Assembly (NCBI GenBank): GCA_021204825.1
Contig: JAJPYR010000024.1
Location: 9,355-44,601 of the forward strand
Direction: 5' to 3'
From: Clostridia bacterium
GTDB lineage: Bacteria > Bacillota > Clostridia > Christensenellales > Borkfalkiaceae
DNA length: 35,247 nucleotides
Shown: positions 8,486 through 17,927 of the stretch, piece after piece
How positions within the stretch are numbered: the stretch's first letter is position 1
Layout of the letters: every line of letters starts with the position of its first letter
Translations under genes and position numbers: made by a program
Notes under the pieces: generated by a model
What the model was told of the DNA's origin: nothing
The model's input: only the letters and a program-made list of their open reading frames with translations
Databases searched by the model: none

Positions 8486-8993
8486 CTTGTGCCCGGCAGA
8501 AAAACGGATACAACATCGGATACAACATTTTGCCCCCTGTCTCAAAAGGCGCTTATATGGCAGTGCCGGCTGCAAAAAATGCCGTATATGTGCACGGATT
8601 GAACAGTTGCCTAATGCAGATGGAACCAAAATCCGGCCCGGAAACTGTCGAAAAATCCGCAGTTTGCATGCTCAGGATATCCACGCAAAGGACAGCCTGG
8701 CCACTTCAGATTCATGTGAATTGGGATTGAGTATGAACATTTGTTTGTTAACGGTTCCAATTTGGCAGAGTTTGCCCTTCTCCCCTCTCCGTTTGGCACT
8801 GCGGATGCCCTTGCTGCAGGTAAGAAATATTTTCGAATATCAGCGGGAACGCAAGAGGGAGTGCTCCTCGCATCCCCTGTTTTATACAGACTTCTGTTGT
8901 TTTTCCCGGCGCCGGATTGCATTATGGCGTGGATTTGCGCTCTGCAAAGTGTTTAAGATGCAGGTCCAAAGACCGGTGCCCAGGCACCTGGCA

Positions 8994-9155
8994 TCAGGGG
9001 TCACTGGGGAAGAGGTCCGGAATCTGTTCACCGGATGTGTGGGCAAACAGTACCTTGTCCGGAACACAGCGGCTGAGAAGCTTGCCGTACACCAGAACGT
9101 GCTCTCCGTCACATGAAATTTTGGCCTTGTAACAGTGAGGCATGCTGCAGGCCAT
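8994..9155 (-). CDS. Small Cys-containing ORF; possibly the shifted 3' end of the upstream gene
   Basis: A 53-residue frame (MACSMPHCYKAKISCDGEHV...) overlaps the last 47 bp of the neighbouring 139-residue frame and is offset from it. A GGAGAG lies about 7 nt upstream of its ATG, so it could be translated independently. It could equally be the true C-terminus of the upstream protein, moved out of frame by an indel in the GAGAGAAGAGA stretch at about 9154-9164. No family is recognised. Confidence 0.35.
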   Translation of the reverse strand: MACSMPHCYKAKISCDGEHVLVYGKLLSRCVPDKVLFAHTSGEQIPDLFPSDP

Positions 9156-9528
9156 CTCTTCTCTCCGTGTACGTGAAGACCTCCTGGTCCGGGAATACAA
9201 AGAGAGTATGAAGGTCAGACTCCGGTATACAGGGAATACAGCTGTCTTTGATGCATGACAGGCCTTGGCGGCCCTTCCTGCAGAACATGATTGCCCGCTT
9301 GCAGAACGGGCAGAGCCGGAATTCCTGTTCAAAAGGCCCGGATGTATATGCCTTGCATGCATCATCATGCAGCGGGTCTCTCTCCATCACGAAACCCCAC
9401 AGGTTCAAGCCCGGGTTGTATGCCAAAGCGGCCCGGACATCCTTCTCTAGGTATATATGAAGAAGATCCCTTTCCGGTTCTTCTGTTTCATACACATATC
9501 CGCCGCAGCAACACTGCCATCCGCCCAT
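9109..9528 (-). CDS. Hypothetical Cys-rich protein, putative zinc-binding, possibly frameshifted
   Basis: A 139-residue protein that I cannot assign to a family. It opens with MGGWQCCCGG and contains a zinc-ribbon-like CPFCKR (73-78) with further Cys residues at 83, 92, 97 and 100, so metal binding is plausible. It has no signal peptide or membrane segment. The start is backed by GGAGG and GAGGA just upstream of the ATG at 9528. The last ~17 residues look unlike the rest, and a better-looking continuation lies in another frame (8994-9155). The gene may therefore be a frameshifted version of a ~176-residue protein. It stands alone between two terminators. The opposite strand also has open frames here, so coding status is moderate. 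Confidence 0.5.
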   Translation of the reverse strand: MGGWQCCCGGYVYETEEPERDLLHIYLEKDVRAALAYNPGLNLWGFVMERDPLHDDACKAYTSGPFEQEFRLCPFCKRAIMFCRKGRQGLSCIKDSCIPCIPESDLHTLFVFPDQEVFTYTERRDGLQHASLLQGQNFM

Positions 9529-9595
9529 ATTCCTCTGCCTCCGCCGCTATGTCTGCCCGGCAAATTATAGCCTGCCGGATTCAGGAAAACAGCAC

Positions 9596-9622
9596 AAAAA
9601 CCGCCGGCGGATTGCTGGCGGC
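9596..9622 (-). terminator. Terminator of the glycosyltransferase gene
   Basis: On the minus strand GCCGCCAGC pairs with GCCGGCGGT (one mismatch, loop AATCC) and is followed by TTTT, 40 bp after the stop. Confidence 0.75.
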
Positions 9623-9662
9623 CTTTGTGGTTTGTAATGGGATTGTAAATATGGGGAAGGGG

Positions 9663-10985
9663 TCAGGAGCCGCTGTGAAGGCGCTCCACCCCCGTATCAT
9701 TGTCAGGCTTGTCGGTGTTGTGCACGGTGTGCTCCGTGACAGACCATGCGCACTCGGCCTTCGTGGAGTTGAGGATGCCCTGGAGATAGATGGGGAAATA
9801 CTCAAGCTCGAATATGGGGCCGAAGAACAGCACCGCTATCCTCTCGCGGACTGTTATGCGGCAGTAGACGTCCCGCATCGCTATCATGCACAGCGCAACA
9901 TAGATGAACATAAAGAGGTATATGACGGCTATCGGCATTACGAAAAGCAGCAGAAGGGCGCGTATCCATTCAGGGTCTCCCATCACCCCGAAGTAGATGG
10001 AAAGGCCGGCGCCGGTAAGGGCTGTAATTGCCGTCAGAACTATGAAGAACACAAGGGGAACTACGCAGAAGAAGTACTCGAACTCGCCCTCTGTAAGATG
10101 CCCGCGCTCTTTTGTATGCGCTGCAATGAGCTTCTTGTACTTTTTGTCGCACTGGGAGAATCCGGTGAGCCAGCGCACACGGCGCTCATAGCACTCCTTA
10201 TGCTTCGTGGGCTCCTCTGTATAGAGCCTTGCTTCAGGATAGTACATTGAGGAGAAATCCTTGATGAAGCAGTCCATGCGGAGTTCGTAGTCCTCTGTGA
10301 CTGTCCTGTAGGGCCATCCGCCTATCTCTTCTATTACACGGCGGCGGATCATCATGCCCTGGCCGCACATGTTCATAGGTATGTTCTTTTTGATGCGGTA
10401 ACGGTTGCCAAGGTCATCAAGCTGTGCGTAGATGAGGCTGGAGCAGTTGGAAATGATGGTGCGGTCCTTGCGGGAGCCTAAGTTGTTCTTGTTGTCCTTG
10501 CGGGACAGGTAGATGTCTATATCGTACTCTAAGGCGTTGTTAAGCTCTTCAATGTAGTTGTCTGTGAGAACGCCGTCTGCATCCACGATGACGAATGCAT
10601 CATAGGAATCCATCTCATCTCTGGTGATTCTCTTGAAGTATCCGTCCAGGGCTCCGCCCTTGCAGGTCTGCTCCGGAACCACAAACACTCTGGCACCGTA
10701 CTTGCCTGCAATCCGGACCGTGGGGTCTGTTTCTTCCTTTACTATGACATTGACGTCAAAGCAATTCCTGTCATATGTCTGCCTCTCTATTGACTTGAGA
10801 AGGTCTTCAATGACTGCGCTCTCGTTCAGTGCGGGAATTATGACGGAGATTCTTCTTTTCTCTGTGGCTATCCTGTGTTCCGGCTTGTAATTTAAACTGA
10901 AGAACTGCACAAGCTTAGGCAAATAGACAATCACAGCCACAAGAGCAATGACAGCGTAACCGATCAGTATCTCATTGACTAACAT
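9663..10985 (-). CDS. Membrane glycosyltransferase, GT2 family
   Basis: A 440-residue processive-type glycosyltransferase of the cellulose-synthase/NodC-like GT2 group. It has one N-terminal membrane helix (about 6-25) and a cytoplasmic catalytic domain (45-290). C-terminal helices lie at about 306-333, 342-370 and 385-400. Catalytic signatures are VIIPALNE (48-55), the D-x-D motif (Asp135-Ala-Asp137), the TED motif (230-232) and RRVRW (268-272), a relaxed form of the Q/RxxRW motif. It likely transfers a sugar from a nucleotide donor to a growing polysaccharide or lipid-linked acceptor. The acceptor cannot be told from sequence. The SD (AAAGGAGG) is strong. A dedicated promoter with TTGTCATAT elements lies upstream. 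Confidence 0.92.
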   Translation of the reverse strand: MLVNEILIGYAVIALVAVIVYLPKLVQFFSLNYKPEHRIATEKRRISVIIPALNESAVIEDLLKSIERQTYDRNCFDVNVIVKEETDPTVRIAGKYGARVFVVPEQTCKGGALDGYFKRITRDEMDSYDAFVIVDADGVLTDNYIEELNNALEYDIDIYLSRKDNKNNLGSRKDRTIISNCSSLIYAQLDDLGNRYRIKKNIPMNMCGQGMMIRRRVIEEIGGWPYRTVTEDYELRMDCFIKDFSSMYYPEARLYTEEPTKHKECYERRVRWLTGFSQCDKKYKKLIAAHTKERGHLTEGEFEYFFCVVPLVFFIVLTAITALTGAGLSIYFGVMGDPEWIRALLLLFVMPIAVIYLFMFIYVALCMIAMRDVYCRITVRERIAVLFFGPIFELEYFPIYLQGILNSTKAECAWSVTEHTVHNTDKPDNDTGVERLHSGS

Positions 10986-10997
10986 CCTGTGCCTCCT

Positions 10998-11006
10998 TTG
11001 TCATAT
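10998..11006. promoter_or_regulatory. TTGTCATAT half-site next to the glycosyltransferase SD
   Basis: The element directly abuts the AAAGGAGG of the glycosyltransferase gene. With the inverted half-site ATATGACAA at 11032-11040 it flanks the -10, a layout suited to a repressor. The assignment rests on recurrence of the motif (see findings). Confidence 0.4.
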
Positions 11007-11017
11007 TTTTCAATTAC

Positions 11018-11047
11018 ATTATAATGAACATATATGACAAGTGTCAA
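11018..11047 (-). promoter_or_regulatory. Promoter of the glycosyltransferase gene
   Basis: On the minus strand TTGACA (11042-11047) and TATAAT (11018-11023) are both perfect, with an 18-bp spacer. An ATATGACAA element (11032-11040) lies inside the spacer. Confidence 0.85.
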
Positions 11048-11151
11048 CAAAATGAGCCGTACATTTTGCCCGGTTTTGTTAAAATCTCGTGAAAATTTTC
11101 CGAATATATTGCAGTTTTAGACTTTCTTTTCATTTGAGATACCCAACACTT

Positions 11152-11177
11152 TTTTGTCATATGCCGATATGACAAAA
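11152..11177. promoter_or_regulatory. 26-bp inverted repeat, putative operator
   Basis: The arms TTTTGTCATAT (11152-11162) and ATATGACAAAA (11167-11177) are perfectly complementary around GCCG. This is the best copy of the TTGTCATAT/ATATGACAA element. A shorter palindrome, GTCATATGAC, lies at about 11288-11297. No convincing gene is found between 10986 and 11575. Confidence 0.55.
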
Positions 11178-11342
11178 TTTATGCAATGGCACCCGTTGCC
11201 AGGACATTTCCCCTTTGCAGGTTCCTGCGGTGGACATTATGACAAGTCCTTCTTTCCGACCCGGTGGCCTCCGGATGCAGTGTTCCGTCATATGACAACA
11301 CCGGCCCGCAGTCCGGCGCCGGTTTCTTTTCCCTGTTTTTAT

Positions 11343-11371
11343 ATAAGAAAAGGGAGACACGAATGTCTCCC
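11343..11371 (-). terminator. Terminator downstream of the DegV gene
   Basis: On the minus strand GGGAGACA/TGTCTCCC forms a perfect 8-bp stem closed by a TTCG tetraloop and followed by TTTTCTTAT. It lies about 205 bp after the DegV stop. Nothing else was recognised in between. Confidence 0.88.
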
Positions 11372-11575
11372 GATTCCCAACAATATCCTCTATAAACCGC
11401 GATATGAAACAGATGGTTCGCTCCAATCTGATGTGTGTTCCTGCATTTGCGTTTTGCGCATTCCCTGTTTGAGAGGTCCGCTGCGGGACGGCAGGGCAAG
11501 AGCCCGGGGTGCTTGGCGGCCATGACAGGCGGTCCGGACATGCGGCTAAGATGCGAAGGATGTGTGCGGCGGATG

Positions 11576-12466
11576 TCAGATCTGGCGCTCTGTGTCGCTG
11601 AAGAAGAACAGGGCTATGGTGCCGGGGCCTGTGTGGGCTCCGATGACGGGGCCTATGTCGTTGATCAGGACCTTGCCGTTCATTGCAGGCAGGGCCTCCT
11701 CTATCTTCTCAGCTATAGCCTCGGATTCAGCCTGCAGCATGGAGTTGGATATGTACACCTTTCCGCAGTATTCATCCCCTGACTCTGCCTGGGCCTTGAT
11801 CTGGTTGACGAGCTCCTTCATGGCTGCGTTCCTGCCGAAGACCTTCTTGCGGACGATGAGCTTGCCCTCTGAGTTGACGTCCATTACGGGAACTATTCTC
11901 ATAAGGGAGCCGATTACCGCTGCGGGTCCGGAAACTCTGCCGCCGCGCTTTAAATGCTTGAGGTTTGTGGCGAAGAACCAGTGCCTTAAGCGCAGCTTGT
12001 TGGATTCAACCCAGTCCCTGACCTCTTCTATGCTCTTGCCTTCGGCCTTGAGCTCTGCGGCCTTGTCTACAAGAAGCCCGTATCCGGATGATGCCGCAAG
12101 GGAATCCACGGCAAGGACCTTCCTCTCCGGGTATTTTTCCTGGAGCATCTCGCAGGCTGCCTTGGCGGATGCCCACCCGCCGGACAGGCCGGACGAGAAC
12201 TCTATATGAAGGACATCATATCCCTCTTTAAGGATGGGCTCAAGGAAGTCTATGACCTCATCCGTTGTAACCTGCGCCGTTGTGGGAAGCGCGCCAGCAT
12301 CTATCTTTCCGTAGAACTCTTCCCTCGTGATGGACTGGAAGAGGTCATCTTCGAATACCTGTCCGTCTATGATGTAGTGGAATGAATTGTAGGGCACCCC
12401 GATGCTCTTGAGATGCTCCGCTGAGAGGTCACATGTTGAGCTGCATGTGATTTTGTAATCTGCCAT
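11576..12466 (-). CDS. DegV family fatty-acid-binding protein
   Basis: A 296-residue DegV-fold protein. Members bind a fatty acid, and in Gram-positive bacteria they serve as FakB subunits that present exogenous fatty acids to the kinase FakA. Family hallmarks are the opening ITCSSTCDLS, LPTTAQVTTDEV (TSQP-like region), VLHIEFSSGLSGGWASA, VLAVDSLAASSGYGLLV, LKHLKRGGRVS and a final HTGPGTIALFF. Length is typical. Whether it works with a FakA cannot be judged, since no kinase gene lies nearby. The SD AGGAG precedes the ATG. The gene has its own strong promoter and terminator, so it is a single-gene unit. Confidence 0.93.
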   Translation of the reverse strand: MADYKITCSSTCDLSAEHLKSIGVPYNSFHYIIDGQVFEDDLFQSITREEFYGKIDAGALPTTAQVTTDEVIDFLEPILKEGYDVLHIEFSSGLSGGWASAKAACEMLQEKYPERKVLAVDSLAASSGYGLLVDKAAELKAEGKSIEEVRDWVESNKLRLRHWFFATNLKHLKRGGRVSGPAAVIGSLMRIVPVMDVNSEGKLIVRKKVFGRNAAMKELVNQIKAQAESGDEYCGKVYISNSMLQAESEAIAEKIEEALPAMNGKVLINDIGPVIGAHTGPGTIALFFFSDTERQI

Positions 12467-12565
12467 AAAACGTATCTCCTGTATGGCTCCTGCCCCTCAA
12501 GGCCGGATGTATAGCGTGATATGACCGCCCTCTTTGCAGGGTGGCTTTTCTGTTTCTGCTTTCAA

Positions 12566-12593
12566 ATTATATAAGCGGCCGGAAAATTGTCAA
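12566..12593 (-). promoter_or_regulatory. Promoter of the DegV gene
   Basis: On the minus strand TTGACA (12588-12593) and TATAAT (12566-12571) have a 16-bp spacer, about 100 bp upstream of the ATG. Confidence 0.82.
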
Positions 12594-12655
12594 TCACCGG
12601 ACCCGCCCTCCGTGCCGCTTCAGTCTACACACTTTAAAATCATGTTTCTACCGCC

Positions 12656-12686
12656 AAAAAAAACGGCTCTACTGAAAGTAGAACCG
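12656..12686 (-). terminator. Terminator of the ROK-rex-RND-kptA operon
   Basis: On the minus strand CGGTTCTACT/AGTAGAGCCG (9 of 10 pairs, loop TTC) is followed by eight T residues. It lies about 320 bp after the kptA stop. The long 3' region in between (12687-13004) has no gene but contains short CCTTGG-type repeats. Confidence 0.88.
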
Positions 12687-12819
12687 AGGATATATATTGC
12701 TTTTTCGGCCTTTTTTGCCCCTTAAAACGGACTATGCGCGGACTTGTAAATCTGCATAAAAATCCCGCATAATGAAGTGTCTTTCAGTGTGTACTCCATG
12801 TCTCAGACCCAATCTGCGG

Positions 12820-12875
12820 CCCTTGGAAAGGCTCCGGAAAGCCCTTGGGAAGGGTCGGAAAGACCTTGGAAGGGG
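12820..12875. repeat. Three degenerate ~21-bp direct repeats (CCTTGGAAAGG core)
   Basis: Units begin at about 12820, 12842 and 12863, each with CCTTGG(A/G)AAGG. The first two continue into CGGAAAG. Each core is itself a short inverted repeat. They lie in the presumed 3' untranslated region of kptA. Function unknown. Confidence 0.5.
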
Positions 12876-13004
12876 CTTCAACAGCCGGAAATGAGGATTT
12901 TGAGAATCCTGCCCGCAAAAGGCCGTGCGTAACAGGATAAAATGCCCTTTACTCGCTGTACGGGTGCCCTTTTTTGTGATTTTGGAAGATTTTACAGGGC
13001 TGGT

Positions 13005-13550
13005 TCAGACAAGCTTTCTGAGGTACTTGACGGGTACGCACTTTGTAAGCCACACGCCGTTTGCGGAGAGGTAGAATTTGTACCCGTCCTGCGCCATTTG
13101 GGATGCTGAAACCTCGTATATCACGGCTTTTCCGTGCCTCAGACCTACCTTGCAGGCCGTGTCCGTGTCCTTGGAAAGATGCACGTACAGGCGGGACTTG
13201 GGAAGAAGGCCCTGGACGTCTATGGAGGATACGTACTTCTCCCCTGTTCCGTGGTACAGGATGTCCGGGGGCGCTGTTTCTGCAAGCTCCACGTCCACAG
13301 GAATGGAGTGCCCCTGGTTGGCGCGTATGAGGGTCTTGTCTTCGTTGAATGAGTACCGGGTCTTTTCATCCTCCCGGACTATCTTCTCCAGCATCTGCAT
13401 GTTGAAGGGCGTCTGGCGGTTAATGCCTGCAATGAGCTCATCCACATTGGCCCAGCCGTGCTCATCCAGCTGTATGCCTATAACCTCCGGCTTGTGGCGA
13501 AGAATCAGGGCTATGAATTTGCTGATCTCATTGAGCGTCATGGCTTTCAT
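13005..13550 (-). CDS. kptA: RNA 2'-phosphotransferase, Tpt1/KptA family
   Basis: A 181-residue enzyme of the Tpt1/KptA family, which uses NAD+ to remove an internal RNA 2'-phosphate. In bacteria the natural substrate is unknown. The start at 13550 is chosen because [19 protein letters not shown], the typical KptA beginning, follows after three residues. Conserved elements are [54 protein letters not shown] and the C-terminal region [15 protein letters not shown]. The ATG overlaps the RND transporter stop by 4 bp (ATGA), so the two are translationally coupled. Expression tied to a transporter and to the redox regulator Rex is unusual for a tRNA-repair-like enzyme. Confidence 0.93.
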   Translation of the reverse strand: MKAMTLNEISKFIALILRHKPEVIGIQLDEHGWANVDELIAGINRQTPFNMQMLEKIVREDEKTRYSFNEDKTLIRANQGHSIPVDVELAETAPPDILYHGTGEKYVSSIDVQGLLPKSRLYVHLSKDTDTACKVGLRHGKAVIYEVSASQMAQDGYKFYLSANGVWLTKCVPVKYLRKLV

Positions 13551-16500
13551 GACTTGTCTCCGTCTGCGTCTGCAGCCGTGTCTGAGGGCTCTGCAGCTGT
13601 ATCTGCCGGCCCGGTCATATCTGCCGTTAAGCTGCATACGGGTGCGCTGTTTGAGTTTTCTGCCGTATCTGCTGCGGCTGCCGCTGCGGCTGCTGCTTCA
13701 GCGGCTGCCCGGGCAGCAAGCTTTGCGGCTTTCTTGCCTTCAGGGTACTCTTTTGAGAGATGATGAACGGCGCTGTATATGGTAGGTATAAGGACGAGGG
13801 TCACGAGAGTGCCTATGAGAAGGCCGCCGATGACCACGATTCCGAGAGGCTGCATGAGCTCGCTGCCCTGGCCGATGCCTATGGCTATAGGTATGAGGGC
13901 GAGGATGGTTGTGAGCGTTGTCATAAGGATGGGACGGAGCCTGGTCTTACATGCCTCCTGCACTGCGTAGTAGTGCTGCATGCCCGCCTCGTGAAGCTGC
14001 TTGATCTTCTCCAGCATGACTATTGCGTTGTTTACGACCACGCCCATGAGCATTATGAGGCCTATGAACGAGACAACGTTCAGCGTGGAGCCCGTTATTA
14101 CGAGGAATATGAACCCTCCGGTGAAGCTGAACGGTATGGATGCCATTATTATGAGAGGCTTTATGCCGGATGAGAACTGTATGGCCATTACGGCGTAAAG
14201 AAGGAACAGGGAAATGACCAGGGCGAGGATCAGGCCTGAGAATGCGTCTGAAAGGTAGCTGCCTATGCCGCTTACCTCGAATGAGTAGCCGTCATAGCTC
14301 TTGAGCACTTCCTTTGCTATGTTCTGCATCTCAGTGCTGGCCGTGCCTGTGTCCGTGCTGTTCTTGCTTGCGGAGACGGATATCATCTGCTGTCCGTTGG
14401 TGCGGCGGATGCAGGCCGCTGTTTCCGTCTTGACAATGTATGCGGGCTGGGTGGGGTCGTCTTCATCCATTATCACATTGCCGTCATCATCCGTGGCCTT
14501 GACAAGAATATCCTTAAGATGTATGGGATTCACGCCCGTTGTGTTGCCGCTGTCATCCGTTACGGCCTCATATCCCACAACAAAGTCCAGCAGTGACTGC
14601 TTGTCCACAATGGCATCATTGTCGAACTGCACGTCTATGTCATACGTGTCTGTGCCAAGCGTGACGGTGCATGCGGTATAGGAAGCTATGCCTATGCGGA
14701 GCGTGAGAATAAGGGTGCTGTAATCCAGTCCGCGGCGCTCCATCTCATAGCGGTCAAAGGTCAGGTTGTATTCATAAGATGAGTCTGCGGCACTGTCGGT
14801 CACGTCATCAAAACCGTTCTGGATAAGCTTCTCTTCAATCTTTGCGGCGATTTCATTCAGGGTATCCCCGTCATCCCCCACAATGGTTACGGAGAGGTCG
14901 CTCATTCCGGATGTGAGGGATGCAACCACGCCGTCCACTTCCTTCACAGTAACGGAACCGGTTATGTCGCCGCTGTCCTTGGAATCCTGCGCAAGCTGGC
15001 GTATCTGGGAAACCACCCTGCTTGTCTTGTGGCTCGTGGTGAGCTGCACGGTAATGAGGCCGGTGTCCGTAAGGGCCAGAAGCCCGTTCTTGCCTATGTT
15101 GACGGACACGTAGTCTATATTGTCTACGTTGTTCTTTATTATGTTCGCAAATTCGTATACGTCTTCCTGCTTTTCCTCCAGCTGGGCTGTGGCAGGGTAG
15201 CTCATATTGATTTCAATCTGCCCCTTGTCTATGGACGGCAGGAACTCCGTGCCCGTTAAGAACAGCAGGCCTATGCTGGCGCCGAAGACCACTATTGCCA
15301 CAATGATGGTTATAAGCTTCCTGTTAAGCACGGCCGGCAGTATTCTGCCGTAGAAGTGAGTTATGGGTGTCATGAAGTTGGGCTTGCGGAACCATTCCAC
15401 GAACCTGCGCCTCTTATTGCCCTTCCTGCCCTTTCCGCCGTCATTGCCGGTGCCGTCACTTCCGGAGCCGCCTTCACCGGGGCCTCCGGATGCGGGCCCT
15501 GCAGATTCAGGCCCTTCCCCTGCAGGGGTGCTGTCTGCAAGAACGGCTGCCGCAGCCATTCCGGCGGCTGCGCCTGCAAAGGCTGCCTCTGCATGCCCTG
15601 CGTCTGTTTCCTCGCCCGCATAAGCTGTGCCGCCGTATGCATCCCCTTCCGCCGCGGCAGGAGTACTGTCATACGGCGTGTTGCCTGCCAGGGCAAGCTC
15701 GCGCGCCGGCTTGCCTCCGTTGAGGAGCCGCCTCCGCTGTCCGGAGAAGAGCACGTACAGGGCCGGGATGACTGTCACCGCTATTATGAACGAGAAGCCG
15801 AGAGAGTATATTACGGCCCATGCGAGGTCCACGAATATCTCGGCTGTAAGGCCGCCCGTGAATATTATGGGCACGAACACGCAGATGGTTGTGAGCGTGG
15901 AGCCGAAGAGCGCTCCGCCTACCTCTGTGGTGCCGTCCACGGCGGCACGGTAGGCGTTCTTCCCCCTGTCACGGTGCAGCGAAATGCTCTCTATGACGAC
16001 TATTGAGTTGTCTACCAGCATTCCTATTCCGACCGCCAGGCCTCCTAAGGACACCATGTTCAGCGTTATGCCCATAAGGTACAGGCACAGGAGGGCGGCA
16101 AGCACGGAAAGAGGCATCGTGATGGCTATGATGAGCGATGTGCGCACCTTCTTGAGGAACAGGAAGATGACTATGACGGCAAGAACCGCGCCTATCACCA
16201 TGCTCACAAGCACGTTGTTGATGCTTGAGGATATGAAGTCGGACTGGTCATCCAGGAGCTTTACCTCAGCTCCGTATGTGATGTCCGAGTCCATATAGTC
16301 CTCGAAGATTTTCTTCACGCTCTTGACAACAGCTGTGGAGTTGGCGCCGTTGGACTTGTATATCTCAATCACAGTGCCGTGGATGAGATCAAACTCGCCG
16401 TCGGAATAGTATACGTACGATGAAAATGTCTCTTCGTTTGTTATCGTGGCTATGTCTGAGATATGAACCGTAAGCCCGTCCTCAGTGGCGGCGTCAAAGT

Positions 16501-17830
16501 CCGCCTCAGCCAGGATGTAGTACAGAAGCTCATTGGAATAATCCGCGCCGTCCATGGCGCTCTGGATTCCCTCGTGTATCTCTTCGCTGTATGATTCATT
16601 TGCAAGAAGGCCCGCATAGAATGCCGCTCCCGCGTCATCTATGGCGCTGTATTTCCCGCATGCCAGCAGGCTGGTGAGAATTTCGTCCGAAAGATCCGTG
16701 CCGACAGCCGACTTGATGCCCGTGTGAATCAGCTCATTGTAATCACTGTCAGCAAGAAGGGCATTGAAGAAATCGGCGCCTGCATCTGTGACGGCCGCAT
16801 AGTCCTTGTCCACCATTATGCTGGTCAGTATGTCATCGGAGAGGTCAATGCTGCTGGCCTTCAGCGTGTTGTGTATCGTATTCAGTACCGTGGAGTTCTG
16901 CATTATTTCAGCGATGTCATCCGGGTACGTATAACCCAGCAGGCGCAGCATTGTGGAATTTGCCTGGAGCTGTGAATCTATCTGGCTGTATATCTCTTCG
17001 CCTATGGAAGAGGCTATGTGCTCATATACCGCTTCCCCGAGAAGCGGAATCATCTGCTCCCTGACGCCCTCAAGGAGGGTGACCATGCTGGAGGGCAGGG
17101 TTATGGGCATGTTTTCAATGTCCTCGTATGAGGCCACGTCTGAAGTGTTGCGGATCTGGACGGAAAGGTCATCCTCAGTGACGCTGCCCAGGGGCAGGTC
17201 ATAGTCGCCGTATGAAAAGGCCTCCACGATGAGGGGCGCAATGAGCTCAAGGCCGCCGTACGGCTGTATGAGGTAGGAATAGTCCGCGCCTCCCTTGATG
17301 TCAACGGACTCCACTCCGTCTATTGCAGACAGCTTGGAGGAGAGCTCCTGGGCCGCTTTGTATGCGAGTTCCAGATTCTCCATCTCGTCATCGCTCTGGC
17401 TTGAGGTTACGGACAGGGTGGCGAGGGCCTCGGAGTTGAGGTCTATGTCGTATACGGATGTTATGACATCATCCGGAAGGGATATGGAGGAGAGCTTGGA
17501 CTGGATCTCAGTCTTTTTCTCGGACGTGTCTGTGCCGTAGTCGAATGAAAGGACTACGGCTGAGAGGTTGTCATATGAATAGCTGTCCACGGACGTCACG
17601 CCGGATATGGCGGACAGCCCCTCTTCAAGGGGCTCCGTGACGTCTGTCTCGGCAGACTGCGCATTGGCTCCCACATAGATGACCTGCACGCACACCATGG
17701 GTATCTCTATGTCCGGCAGAAGGTTTATCGGCATCTGCACCGTGCAGTATACGCCCAGCGCCAGAACCAGAATTACTATAAGGACGATGGCGACAGACTG
17801 CCTGATTATGAACCCAAAAAATTTTTTCAA
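13547..17830 (-). CDS. RND-family efflux transporter permease with large repeat insertion
   Basis: A 1427-residue RND (AcrB/SwrC-like) proton-driven exporter, longer than the usual ~1050. It starts with TTG behind a GGGGG SD. TM1 (10-30) leads into [19 protein letters not shown], which is family-typical. The TM4 relay is [12 protein letters not shown] (603-614), with Asp-Asn where AcrB has Asp-Asp. The second half restarts at about 838 and ends with a comparable helix bundle. Three additions stand out. Residues 329-453 hold 50-residue repeats inside the first porter region. The central loop (700-810) is Ala/Gly-rich and disordered-looking. The C-terminal ~65 residues are Ala/Asp-rich. No adaptor or TolC-like gene is nearby, consistent with a single-membrane cell. 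The cargo is unknown; lipids, peptides or toxic compounds are all possible. Confidence 0.93.
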   Translation of the reverse strand: MKKFFGFIIRQSVAIVLIVILVLALGVYCTVQMPINLLPDIEIPMVCVQVIYVGANAQSAETDVTEPLEEGLSAISGVTSVDSYSYDNLSAVVLSFDYGTDTSEKKTEIQSKLSSISLPDDVITSVYDIDLNSEALATLSVTSSQSDDEMENLELAYKAAQELSSKLSAIDGVESVDIKGGADYSYLIQPYGGLELIAPLIVEAFSYGDYDLPLGSVTEDDLSVQIRNTSDVASYEDIENMPITLPSSMVTLLEGVREQMIPLLGEAVYEHIASSIGEEIYSQIDSQLQANSTMLRLLGYTYPDDIAEIMQNSTVLNTIHNTLKASSIDLSDDILTSIMVDKDYAAVTDAGADFFNALLADSDYNELIHTGIKSAVGTDLSDEILTSLLACGKYSAIDDAGAAFYAGLLANESYSEEIHEGIQSAMDGADYSNELLYYILAEADFDAATEDGLTVHISDIATITNEETFSSYVYYSDGEFDLIHGTVIEIYKSNGANSTAVVKSVKKIFEDYMDSDITYGAEVKLLDDQSDFISSSINNVLVSMVIGAVLAVIVIFLFLKKVRTSLIIAITMPLSVLAALLCLYLMGITLNMVSLGGLAVGIGMLVDNSIVVIESISLHRDRGKNAYRAAVDGTTEVGGALFGSTLTTICVFVPIIFTGGLTAEIFVDLAWAVIYSLGFSFIIAVTVIPALYVLFSGQRRRLLNGGKPARELALAGNTPYDSTPAAAEGDAYGGTAYAGEETDAGHAEAAFAGAAAGMAAAAVLADSTPAGEGPESAGPASGGPGEGGSGSDGTGNDGGKGRKGNKRRRFVEWFRKPNFMTPITHFYGRILPAVLNRKLITIIVAIVVFGASIGLLFLTGTEFLPSIDKGQIEINMSYPATAQLEEKQEDVYEFANIIKNNVDNIDYVSVNIGKNGLLALTDTGLITVQLTTSHKTSRVVSQIRQLAQDSKDSGDITGSVTVKEVDGVVASLTSGMSDLSVTIVGDDGDTLNEIAAKIEEKLIQNGFDDVTDSAADSSYEYNLTFDRYEMERRGLDYSTLILTLRIGIASYTACTVTLGTDTYDIDVQFDNDAIVDKQSLLDFVVGYEAVTDDSGNTTGVNPIHLKDILVKATDDDGNVIMDEDDPTQPAYIVKTETAACIRRTNGQQMISVSASKNSTDTGTASTEMQNIAKEVLKSYDGYSFEVSGIGSYLSDAFSGLILALVISLFLLYAVMAIQFSSGIKPLIIMASIPFSFTGGFIFLVITGSTLNVVSFIGLIMLMGVVVNNAIVMLEKIKQLHEAGMQHYYAVQEACKTRLRPILMTTLTTILALIPIAIGIGQGSELMQPLGIVVIGGLLIGTLVTLVLIPTIYSAVHHLSKEYPEGKKAAKLAARAAAEAAAAAAAAADTAENSNSAPVCSLTADMTGPADTAAEPSDTAADADGDKS

Positions 17831-17861
17831 TCGTAATCCCCCTTCTCCTTAAATGCTCTCT

Positions 17862-17890
17862 CTGTAACCAGATTCCGTATATTATGTCAA
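17862..17890 (-). promoter_or_regulatory. Possible internal promoter before the RND gene
   Basis: On the minus strand TTGACA (17885-17890) is perfect. The -10 at 17 bp spacing is a weak TTACAG (17862-17867). Confidence 0.3.
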
Positions 17891-17927
17891 AGGACCCGCG
17901 CGTGCCTGGGGTCCTATGCAGCTGATC

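Noticed and set aside
8487..9116. 209-codon plus-strand frame after the acyltransferase terminator
   Set aside because: No SD, no recognisable motifs, Cys/Arg-rich composition, and it runs into the opposing gene.
9291..10250. 319-codon plus-strand frame
   Set aside because: Antisense to the clear GT2 glycosyltransferase and the hypothetical gene.
11154..11525. Plus-strand frame starting inside the 26-bp inverted repeat
   Set aside because: No SD, atypical composition, and it covers the DegV terminator.
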